From positions 1 to 17,469 of the forward strand of contig JALLAZ010000387.1 of assembly GCA_036939755.1 (NCBI GenBank): 17,469 nucleotides of DNA, given 5' to 3'. The position numbers and the translations under genes were made by a program. This DNA comes from Stephanodiscus triporus (Eukaryota > Bacillariophyta > Thalassiosirophyceae > Thalassiosirales > Thalassiosiraceae). Of this stretch, positions 6,607-15,299 are shown piece after piece. The notes under the pieces were generated by a model, which made no database searches, was not told the DNA's origin, and saw only the letters and a program-made list of their open reading frames with translations. How positions within the stretch are numbered: the stretch's first letter is position 1; every line of letters starts with the position of its first letter.

Positions 6607-9600
6607 ATGGCCAAAATGTTGCTGTTGTTGTGCCTTGTTGTTGGATGCCAAGGGCAAGAGGTGAGTGTTAAATTGTTTATCAGTTTCAAACACAGCACGA
6701 ATTGGTACACCATGACAGCCTTTGTGTTTTATTGTGTAGGCTATCATCGACAATACTGGTGATTCCGTCCTCTACCACGAATCATCGATTTATGATGCTG
6801 AGTATCACATTCGTACCAAAAGTTCCCCCTTTCCAGCAGATCATTTCAACATCAAAAGTTCCATCCTTCCAGATCATTTCAACCAAGGTCATCACAGTGC
6901 ACGTCTGTCCAGAAAGGATGGTGGACATCGCCGAAGGTTGGCTGGAACTGGTGAAATTTGTGTTGATCTTGATAAGTTGCCCACCAAACAGTTGGAATAC
7001 AAGAAGCAACAGTGTCGTCGCCTTTTGGATTGCTTAGACCAGTACAGTTTTTATGACTTCTTCGCATATTTTTTTGCCGACGACATTGATGCATCAGGTA
7101 AATTCCAGCCACAGGAAAAGGTGAAGGTTTGGGATGAGGAAGATTTGGTGGGTGTTTTCGGAAGAATTGGTGAAAAAAGGTCGGCCCTGCGGACCACAGG
7201 GTTCGATGACGACCAAGGTTGGGAAGAGCGTTGTGATGATTTATTGAGAGAATTTCACAAATTTGATGAGGGTTTTGGTGAATCTGGAAAATGGCTAGGA
7301 GGGACAGTGACACAAGTTTGCAAGGGATGGAGTACGAGCAAGGTGAATTTGTGTTTGCATGTTTAAGTGCTTTTCCTGGATTCCAGAGAAACTCAAGATT
7401 TATCTTTCCAGTATATGACTTTCGGATCAATGGTGGATCTATCGATTGCAGCAGGCATACTAAGAATGGACAGTGTTCTTTCTGCAATATTTGCTGAATT
7501 TACTAAATGTGCAGTAAGTAGACAAGCTTTGAGTCAACGGTGTGTGTGTGTATTCAAAATCCTCTTTGACCCAACCTTTATTTTTAGACTGGAATCACGG
7601 AGAAGCAGCAAAAGCGAATCTTCCGAACTCCCCCAGATCGTCTTAGACTGTTTAAATGGGATGACAACTCTATTAACGTGACTTTGATAAAGGGGTATAA
7701 AGCTGCCTTCTTTGATCAACATGGAGGGCCAGTAAGAGCAGAAGACAAAATGACGTATCTCGATGATACTTTTGAGGATTTCACCTTTAGTCGGAGTGAA
7801 GGGGATACGAGGAATGTACTTCTGATGTCTTTTGAACATGCCATTAATCTGCGAAAGAATCAGTTGGAATTCCAAAGATTAGGTTGCAGCAAAAACCCCG
7901 AAAAAAATGACGCAACAATTGCCCAGAGTTGTCGAGACAACGTCACCAATAAATTTGCTTTACTTTTTTCCTTCAGCAGAGCTACAATACCCAGTTTCGT
8001 TGGTGACATACCGAGTAACTTTATTGAAGATGTGCTAGCAGATGACAGAGATTTTGACTATACTGGTTTTGTTCAAAAATTTGACAATACCGTTTCGTTG
8101 TTGTTTGGGGATAAGACAACTCCCGGGCAGGTATGCGCCTACAACAAAGCACTGGCCGAAAATAAGGCGACGGATTTCTCCGGTTTTTGTTGCCTCGATG
8201 CCCCTTATGAGTCGGTCGATTGGGGAGAAAGGGTAGGACTTTGTCATTTGAATAACATCACTTTTTTCTTTCTTGTCTAACAGGTTGTCATTTTTGTCTT
8301 TGAAGTACTCTTGTCTAAAATACGTGAAGAATGGCACTTCAACTAAGCTCGTCCAAAAAAACCAAAATGATTGCCAATTTCTTGCTCCCACGATTGCGGG
8401 TTTCAATCAAGCTGCATGTCAAGTTTATCAGGGAACGTGGTGTCCTTTTCCTAGGACCTGCGAAAGATTGGTTAAATGTTTGAGGAATGTGACAGATGCA
8501 GCCAATGAGACAAAAGTCTTTTCGGAGTACTTGAGAGGTGCCCCGAATGTTACGGATGATGAGGTAAATATGACATTAGTTGGAAAAAAAAGGATTGTTA
8601 TTTCCCTTTTAATAACTCTCACGATTGTCTCCTATTGCTTGATTGTTTACGTTTTGGTCTAAGTTTGATAACGTTGAGAAATGCGGTCAACTGCGCAGTT
8701 ATTTCGAATATGATAGTGATTATCCAGATGACGAAAGAATCTGTGCAGAAGTGAGAGATTTGCAGGTGAGTATCGAGGAAACCTCATATGCTTTGAATCA
8801 CGTATCATCCCTAACTAGATAAAGCTTTTTGTTTGTTTGCCTACCTCTATAGTGCCTTACAGATTTCTCTGACTTGGATGGTTCCGACGAAATCAAAAAT
8901 GAAAGGGATGGACCTGCATTAATTGCTATTCTTGACATTGATGCATCTCCTCCTAAAAAAACACTAACCAAGAGTAAGTTATTCAAAGGATATGTAAGAC
9001 ATGCATTAGATTCATTGTAGATGCCCTAAACACTGCTTTTTTTCAGATCCATCCAATGACGAGGATCGCGGGTTGTCCAGCATTATTTACCAAAAAAAAT
9101 TTGATATTGCGACTTTGGATTATTCTATATCTGGGGCGCAAATTACTTCCAGTATCTGTCAATCTCAAGTCAGTGCTATTCCGGGTACAGCTACGCCCTG
9201 TTTTGCAGTTTTTCAAGCTATACTGCTTGCGTTACAGGCGTCAAAATATCTTCTTGGTGTGGAACTTCAAAATTCTGAGAAGGAGTATAAAAAAAAGGTC
9301 GATGAAAAAAATGCAGAAAATGCAGAATATCAACTTGATCTATTGGAATCCACATACGAGAATGTCATTAAAAATCATGGAAATATTATAACAACTTTCA
9401 AACAACTGCAATACGTTGCCGAAAAACTGAATACGGACTCCTTGCGAGATAATCAAGAAAAAAACCGCAATCTACAGTTGTCTGATTGTGAGAGGACTTT
9501 GTCCGGCTTTAAAGAACAATGTGATAAGCCATCCTGCGAGGATCCGACACGACTTTGTGATGGTAGTTGGAATTATCGCTACATCGCCACCCTGGAAGGA

Positions 9601-10952
9601 GGTGAGTTCTCAACAGCGCATCAACTCCTATCAAATTCTATAATTAAATTGCATAATAATTCTGATTTCCCTTTATATAGCCGGTTGCGATGGTTTCGAT
9701 TCCGACGGAGACGGCAAAACCGATGTTTGCGAGGATCGTTTCCCACCTGAACTATATGTACGCAATCCTGAGAAATTCAGATGCGACGATTCTAACTATC
9801 AGAGACTTTGTCACAGGGATAAAGTGTTCAGAAACGAACAACAGTTGAAAAACTTCATGGAATATCAGTTTTACGCAATTGATGACTGCCAATCATCACA
9901 GGAGATCGAAGTGAAAATTGATTACAGAAGTGGCTCATGCAGCGAAACTGTTTACGCAGTCACGCCACAGCAGATCGTCCCCGGGTGTAATGGCCCCAAT
10001 CCTGTCGGTCCATTTGACATTACCTATGACAATCCTCTATCCGGGTCTCCACGAGAAGTCACGGTCCAGTTAGATGCTGTTCCTCCGGTTGTCACATGTG
10101 GGTTCAAGACTCCTGGCATTGGAATCAATCAAATCTCATCAGATCTCAAAACACTTTATCATTACATATTGGATGATGATAAATTTCGATTGAATAAAGC
10201 CCAGTTCTTCCACAGAGTTACAGTAAGTCCTTGTGTGTTACCAACATTTTCCAAGCGCTGACCCTGTTAGAGCCCACAACCATACCTTTCATAATCCCTC
10301 ATGCCAGGACAATTGTGATGCTGATGTTCAAGTGAAAGTAGTTGTGAATGTCAATGAACTTCACCAAAACAAAAAAGTTGATCTGTTAAAACATACTAAC
10401 TCTTTTCAGGAGCAAGTGGAGATTGTCTACCCAGCAGACAGGTAATGTCCACGGTTTTTTAGAAGACAAATATTTGCTTTTTAATAAGGATGACTCTTAG
10501 CTCACTTTTCATTTTTTCGTTAAAGTTGCGGAGCATTCCCCATTACCCCCCCTGGTTTGTGCGAGAAGGATCCTGAAATGAAGAGCTTGCCCATTCGGTT
10601 CTATGAAATTACTGTCACAGTATCGGATTCTGCTGGCAATGCTGGAAAGGACACCTGTAAAGTGGTGATCATTCCATCCTGTAATGAACCAACAGTTAAT
10701 GGTTGTTCCTCTGAATTGAAGGGCGGAAAAAACTACTATGATATCAAAACAGTAGATTCTTCCGTGGAACAGTCACATACTCGGTACCATGTTGATGATA
10801 TAGAGGTTCTCTGGAGCCCAAGAGCAACTGAGAGACCAACAAGAAAGCCAACGCCTAAGCCAACTAAAAAACCTACCGCCAAGCCAATTTCCAGGTGGCA
10901 GCCAACAACCAAGCCGACCAAAAAGCCGACCAACAAGCCAATGTTCTATTAA
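6607..10952 (+). CDS. Large secreted Cys-rich protein, HYR-like domain and PT-rich tail (A)
   Basis: Proposed exons: 6607-6660, 6740-7342, 7412-7513, 7588-8232, 8306-8563, 8664-8765, 8853-8973, 9047-9601, 9681-10222, 10308-10343, 10410-10441, 10526-10952; 1158 aa. Residues 1-17 (MAKMLLLLCLVVGCQGQ) are a signal peptide. HRRRLAG at about 81-87 is an RXL-type processing motif. Residues ~90-600 are Cys-rich with no recognised family. Residues ~703-777 look like a coiled coil (EKEYKKKVDEKNAEN). Residues 815-833 hold a calcium-loop-like GCDGFDSDGDGKTDVCEDR. Residues ~940-1070 resemble a HYR (hyalin repeat) domain: PPVVTC, VTDNCD and VTVSDSAGNAG. Residues 1121-1158 are a PTRKPTPKPT-type tail ending NKPMFY. 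Frame is maintained at every junction, including phase 1 and phase 2 joins. The probable site of action is the cell surface or wall, by inference. The start is the ATG giving the signal peptide. If 10344-10409 is retained, the protein is 22 aa longer. Confidence 0.8.
8233..8305 (+). other. Intron with a CTAAC branch-point-like site and a misleading upstream CAG
   Basis: The first AG after the pyrimidine tract (TCTAACAG, ending 8283) would shift the frame into a stop. The downstream GAAG at 8302-8305 keeps phase 0 and gives YSCLKYVKNG, which matches locus B exactly. In locus B the intron is 75 nt instead of 73, so frame is kept only with this acceptor in both loci. CTAAC at about 8278 may serve as the branch point. 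Confidence 0.65.
10344..10409 (+). other. 66-nt in-frame intron or exitron candidate within the HYR-like domain
   Basis: The segment begins GTGAAT, ends ACTAACTCTTTTCAG with branch-point-like CTAAC, is divisible by 3 and has no stop. Both splicing and retention preserve the frame. Removing it brings DNCDADVQVKVV next to EQVEIVYPADS, closer to ordinary HYR spacing, so splicing is favoured. Confidence 0.5.
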
Positions 10953-10976
10953 AAACTCGAAACCTGAGGAGGTTGC

Positions 10977-10987
10977 AATAAAATAAA
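10977..10987 (+). terminator. Overlapping poly(A) signals after gene A
   Basis: Two AATAAA hexamers, at 10977-10982 and 10982-10987, begin 25 nt after the TAA stop at 10950-10952. This is a plausible cleavage and polyadenylation signal with a very short 3' UTR. Confidence 0.5.
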
Positions 10988-12327
10988 AACCTTTGATTCA
11001 AAGCCTCTATCTCTTGCTCAATTACCATAACATGTTGCCCTAGACCCTTTGCACTGCTGAGTGGCCACCAGCGCTCTATCTATTCGTTGCCATACCATCC
11101 CGGTAATGGAACCAACAGATGCTCCCATTCTCCACCCAAGTGGACATGGATTGGTGGAGTCAGACCAACATACCGTGTTCATGCCCGGTGCTTAGTCTTA
11201 CTAGTGTATGGCCCTCCTAATTCAGCACGCCTCCACCCCAAGCCGCAGGCAACCACATAAGCTAGCATCGGGGAGGGACCCATAAGCGCCCCAATAAAAA
11301 ATTAACAGTAGAGAGTGATCAACTTGGGTTGCATTGGAATAGTAGTGAATGTCCACGAGTTTTTCATCTCCGGAACAATCTTTTCAGGGCTATAGAGAGA
11401 ATGACAGTAAGAAATGCCTGGTCTGCCTCCTGTGTGCAAGAAACAAAAGAAAAATTATAATAAAGTAGAAAAGATTTATTAGTGCCACATGATAAGGGAT
11501 AGGGTAACGGTTAGGGTTTAAGCTGATTGACATGCTTCATATGCAATGGATAGAGGAAGACAGACCCATCACCACTCCATTACCACAGAGTGTTGGCTTG
11601 AATTTTTCAAGTANGACATCGCTTTTCACCAAATTCAAATATGACTTCAAATATACAAAGAACCCCCCCCCAGACACCCCAAAAACGGCCCCAAAAGGAC
11701 GGCAAAGCAAGGGTGTGGGAGAGAAAATAAGGTCATAAAAGGACCCCGGGCTAGGTGGGTGGGCGAAAAAATTTTCTGGGCGGGTTAGGTCGTGCGGCGA
11801 CGGATCAGGTCCCCGTGTACAACCAAGTCAACACCCTTTAATATTTCCAATTGCGAGCGGCGTGCGAGCCAGATGAAACTCGTTTACTTTTTGGAAAGTG
11901 AGCTAGTTTCCTGGCTCATCTCTGCATGCTCGGGCCAACTCCTCATCAAAGTTGCTGGGGATTTTTCCGAACCCCTTTTCTGAAATCGGAGTAGACTCCG
12001 CAAAATTCGTCATGCCGGATTCCTACGTTCTCCAGCAATCCCATTTGGTTTGCAAGATAGAAATTTCGGGAGGCAGATTTCAAATCTCCCGCCCTTCCTT
12101 TCAGCATTTCAACATGTTGAATTCCCTCGTAAACCTGAATTCTCTTCGGCTTTTGAATCGGATCTTGTGTCCAAAGTTGCGCGCCTCCTTTTCCAAAACT
12201 CATCATATCGGGTTCCTGCGTACCCGTCGTCCGATCTTGTAAAAGGCCCTTACATGCTTGATTCACTCCGTGCCAGTCTGACCTCAGTTGGCGCTTCAGA
12301 CCAGCTTAGCCTCTGGGCACGCGACGT
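10988..12327. other. Intergenic region between loci A and B
   Basis: No gene is supported on either strand. The open frames here (for example 11532-11738 and antisense 12266-11946) lack recognisable motifs, splice partners or a paralogue. Present are an ambiguous base at 11614, a C8 run near 11664, a short TTAGGGTTTA at about 11511 that is too short to be telomeric, and a weak 7-bp inverted repeat (CTCCACC/GGTGGAG) near 11130-11159. No tRNA fold or rRNA segment was recognised. Confidence 0.5.
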
Positions 12328-12915
12328 CCTCTGTTGTTTCATATGAGAGGAGGGACGGAGAATTTCGGGAGTCACCCAGTGACATCACCATCCATCGTGA
12401 GGAGGGACGTAGAATGCTGTGGTCCTCTGTTGATTGTTGATTCATATGAGAGGAGGGACGTAGAATTTCGGGAGTCACCCAGTGACATCACCATCCATCG
12501 TGAGGAGGGATGTAGATTGCTGTGGTCCTCTGTTGATTCATATCAGAGAAGGAGGAGGGACGTAGATATTGTGGTCCTCTGTTGTTTCATATGACAGGAG
12601 GAGGAGGGACGCAGAACTTCGGGAGTCACCCAGTGACATCACCATCCATCGTGAGCAGGGACGTAGATTGCTGTGGTCCTCTGTTGTTTCATATCAGAGA
12701 AGGAGGAGGGACGTAGATATTGTGGTCCTCTGTTGATTCATATCAGAGGACGAGGAGGGACGTAGATTGTGGTCCTCTGTTGATTCATATCAGAGGAGGA
12801 GGAGGGACGTAGATATTGTTATCAGAGGAGGAGGAGGGACGTAGATATTGTTAGCAGAGGAGGAGGGATGTAGATTGTGGTCCTCTGTTGATTCATACCA
12901 GATGAGGGACGGAGA
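12328..12915. repeat. Compound minisatellite upstream of locus B
   Basis: About 13 copies of a GAGGAGGGACGTAGA core are interspersed with GTGGTCCTCTGTTG and TTCATAT(G/C)AGAG. A longer spacer with TCGGGAGTCACCCAGTG and ACATCACCATCCATCG appears three times in the first half. Units shorten towards the right (~105, then ~50, then ~30 nt). The array ends about 145 bp before ATG 13060. It has no counterpart upstream of locus A, so it arose or expanded after duplication. Confidence 0.85.
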
Positions 12916-13059
12916 GTGGCCTCTGTGAAACAAGATCAGACACTCACACTCGCCACCTCAATCTCCCTCGGAAATTTTGCTCTCTCCTCTTCGCCACAAC
13001 AATTCAAAAGGAGTCTTCAAGATAAACAAAACTGTTATTGTCATCGACTTAGCATCGCT
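12916..13059 (+). promoter_or_regulatory. Probable promoter and 5' leader of locus B
   Basis: A pyrimidine-rich stretch (CTCTCTCCTCTTCGCC at about 12980) is followed from ~13008 by the 52-nt block shared with the leader of locus A. No TATA box or initiator can be named with confidence. Confidence 0.35.
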
Positions 13060-15161
13060 ATGCTCTTCTCTCAACGTGTCATCGAGATGGCATGGGCTCA
13101 ACATGCCCAACTCCCCTTCCATAAGGAAAGGGCCATTGCCCGTAAAGCCTTGAAGGAAGGCGGGGACGGACATGGAACGAAAGTGAGTCAATTGATTATC
13201 GTTATGCATGTTGGTGCGGAGGGGTGGGGTCGAGGAGGACTAGAGGTCGTCGGGGAGTGAGTAGGCGGACCTACAGGACAAGGCAGAGACCGACCCGTTG
13301 TGGTCCACAACGTTGGACGAGGCGTTAGAGGTGGTCTTTGGGTCGATACCTCCCCTCGCACCGTCACCTTGGTCGACCGCCCCTTCGCCCGTCGTCATCG
13401 TCGTCGTGCACGTGGCAGTCTGCGGGAACCTATATCCCCGCCATGGACGAGGCAGCTCCATCAGTGGGAACCTTCGGAGCGGGGGGAGGCGAGCGCCCAG
13501 CAAGCTATCCCTCCATGAGGGACACCAGGACAAAAGAACGGAGCGTCGATGAGATGCCGCGAGGATCGTCCAGCCCCAGCAGGAGGGCCAACGTGACCTC
13601 GTAACAGGCAACCAATTCCGAGAGAGGTCCGCCGTATTCGTCGTTGTCTCCCCCCCCCACAACGCGAGGAAGAACGACGCAAGTCACTCAACAACTTCGA
13701 ATAGAACGTTCATAACTCTATCAGTCATCTCTCATATACTTTTTCATTCCCTTCACTCTTTGATCAGGGCGACGGAAAAGTCGCGAAGGAAACCGAGGTC
13801 ATGACCCTTGGTGTGAAAGGCGTGAAAGATTCCAAGGACGGTGGCGTCGAGGAAAGCTACGTAAGTGCCTACAAGTATGCCGACATCGTTACTCTACCAT
13901 CTTATCAAGTGATCTCTCATTGACTTTATCCAACCCATCTTTCTGTGATCAGGGCAACGGAAAGGTCGTGAAGGAAACCGAGGTCAAGTCCCTTGGTGTG
14001 GAAGGTGTGAAAGATTCCAAGGACGGTGGCGTCGAGGACAGCTACGTGAGTGCCTACAAGTATGCCGGCATCATTTCTCTATCATCTCATCAGGCATCTC
14101 TTATTGAATTTATCAATTCTTTCTGAAGGGTGTGAAAGCTTCGGAGGACGGTGTCGTCAAGGAAAGCTACGTGAGTTCTGTCAATTAAACCAACAATGTT
14201 ACTCTATCATATGTCTTCTCTTATTGACTAGTTGAATCATCTCTCTCTATGATCAGGGCGACGGAAATGTCGCGAAGGAAACCGAGGTCAAGTCCCTTGG
14301 TGTGAAAGGTGTTAAAGATTCCAAGTACAGTGGCGTCAAGGACAGCTACGTGAGTGGTGATAAGTATGCTCACATCGTTACTGTCGATCTCGCCCCTCGT
14401 CCCTCGCCCCGTCGCCCTGGTTGACTACCCCGTCGTCGTCGTTGTCGTTGTGCGAGTGGCAGTCCGCGGGAAACATTGTAGGGTGTGGGCTGGCAAGTTT
14501 GCAATCATTACTCTATCAGTCATCTCACATTTACCTTTTCAAACACTTCTCTCTATTATCAGGGTAACAAAAATGTAAGTTGCTCCTTTTATCCATGTAT
14601 GGCCATGTGGTACAGCCTAGCCCCCCTCCCAACACTGCCACCAATTCTCGACCGATCAGAGGAAGGGAACCCTCTTTTTTTGCCTTATAATTTATTCTCA
14701 CCTATGATCAGCTCCTTTCCAACGGCAAAAAAATGCATCTTAACCCAACTAAGGCATATGTACGTGGAAACACGCTCAAACACCCTTTTTGAATGTTGAT
14801 AATGCTGTGCCTTACTACCCTTTCATGGTCATGTGGGGTCTGCTGAAATCTTACTGACAACTTTTAATTTTACATTTCATGTATCTTTGCCATTTCTTTC
14901 TCCAGGATCAGCGCCATCCTTTCGACAATGAGGTGGACAAGGGCTTGCTGCTCAAAGGTCAGGGTGGTGGTGGCTTGAACCCCGTCGAGGCAATGCCCGT
15001 CAAGGCAAAGGTACGTTGGTTGAATGCGCAGCATGCCCCTGTCGGGATGAGGTTGACAACTCAATGATTGTGCCCGATCTTTTTTCATGATTTGTATTAT
15101 CAACCAGATGGTGGGAGGAAAAGGTGTCATTTGTCCTATCCCCAAGAATGAAACACCCAAG
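13060..15161 (+). CDS. Tandem-exon protein, locus B (upstream part)
   Basis: Paralogue of the gene starting at 1530, with a different exon array. Proposed exons: 13060-13182 (41 aa, MLFSQRVIEMAWAQ...), 13768-13860, 13953-14045, 14129-14170, 14257-14349, 14563-14574, 14712-14759, 14906-15010 (35 aa, DQRHPFDNEVDKG...LNPVEAMPVKAK) and 15108-15161 (18 aa, MVGGKGVICPIPKNETPK). All are phase 0-0. The KEVGG and KLGSY exons of locus A are absent. Exon 14906 has no full counterpart in A, where the same CTCCAG acceptor leads directly into the signal-peptide exon. A possible next acceptor (GGGAAG, ending 15263) would join in frame to the signal-peptide exon at 15264, but it lacks a good pyrimidine tract. 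The donor after 15161 (GTGTAT) is weak. The product is charged and probably soluble; no family recognised. Confidence 0.6.
13313..13460. repeat. GC-rich intronic repeat, locus B copy 1
   Basis: It matches the element at 1741-2190: GGGTCGATACCTCCCCTCGC, CCTTGGTCGACCGCCCC, a CGTCGTCGTGC stretch, GTGGCAGTC and CCCCGCCATGG. It sits in the first intron, as in locus A, but as one copy instead of three. Confidence 0.6.
13768..14349 (+). repeat. Array of GDGK exons in locus B
   Basis: Three full 93-nt exons (13768-13860, 13953-14045, 14257-14349) encode 31 aa: G(D/N)GK then VAKETEV, a central LGVKGVKDSKDG and a C-terminal GV(E/K)(E/D)SY. All start after GATCAG and end TAC|GT(A/G)AGT, phase 0-0. A fourth copy, 14129-14170, is truncated. 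The microexon 14563-14574 continues the series. Exon identity is high and introns share CTCTATCA(G/T)...CATCTC blocks, which indicates recent tandem duplication of exon plus intron. The peptide is Lys/Glu/Asp-rich with a Val-Lys pattern; no domain recognised. Confidence 0.8.
14129..14170 (+). CDS. Truncated 42-nt GDGK exon
   Basis: Only the second half of the 31-aa repeat remains (GVKASEDGVVKESY). The first half is gone, and a new acceptor (TTTCTGAAG) sits exactly where phase 0 is kept. The donor GTGAGT is intact, so the exon can still be used. Confidence 0.55.
14385..14475. repeat. GC-rich intronic repeat, locus B copy 2
   Basis: It contains CCCTCGCCCCGTCGCC, TGGTTGAC, a GTCGTCGTCGTTGTCG stretch and GTGGCAGTCCGCGGGAAAC. 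It matches the third copy in locus A (from 2075). It is followed by the same ACTCTATCAGTCATCTCACA stretch and microexon, so the repeat, intron end and microexon form one module. Confidence 0.6.
14563..14574 (+). CDS. 12-nt microexon (GNKN), locus B
   Basis: Acceptor CTATTATCAG precedes GGTAACAAAAAT and a GTAAGT donor. It is equivalent to 2277-2288 in locus A, with GTAAGTTGCTCCTTTTATC shared at the start of the downstream intron. Phase 0-0. Confidence 0.5.
14712..14759 (+). CDS. Conserved 48-nt exon, locus B
   Basis: It encodes LLSNGKKMHLNPTKAY between a TATGATCAG acceptor and a GTACGT donor. It has the same length and phase as 6305-6352, with 11 of 16 residues identical. Confidence 0.65.
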
Positions 15162-15299
15162 GTGTATTATGTGGGCTCATTGGCCTATCATTTTCTCATA
15201 CTCCCAATTGTTTTGACAAATTCATATTCTTCATTGGTACAATTCCATGGAGTCAAAGGGAAGGGTGGTATTGTTGAATGTCTCTCTGTGCCGAAGTTT

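Noticed and set aside
6879..7487. Antisense open frame of 202 codons
   Set aside because: Shadow of the sense exons 6740-7342 and 7412-7513, whose codons are conserved with locus B and whose splice sites fit.
8281..8283. CAG after TCTAA as the intron acceptor
   Set aside because: It would bring a stop into frame in gene A, and the following T-run differs by one base in B. The GAAG acceptor at 8305 keeps phase 0 in both.
11050..11290. Possible structured RNA or tRNA near the weak inverted repeat
   Set aside because: No cloverleaf, no B-box-like motif in the right place, and only a 7-bp stem.
11500..11520. Telomere-like TAGGG/TTAGGG motif
   Set aside because: Only two or three imperfect units in internal sequence; consistent with chance.
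11946..12266. Antisense open frame of 106 codons in the intergenic region
   Set aside because: No motif, no paralogue and no splice structure. The opposite strand is also open in other frames, so it looks like chance.
13240..13662. Antisense open frame of 140 codons in locus B
   Set aside because: Same GC-rich repeat composition. Some similarity to the antisense of locus A is explained by DNA repeat homology; lengths between shared blocks differ by non-multiples of 3.
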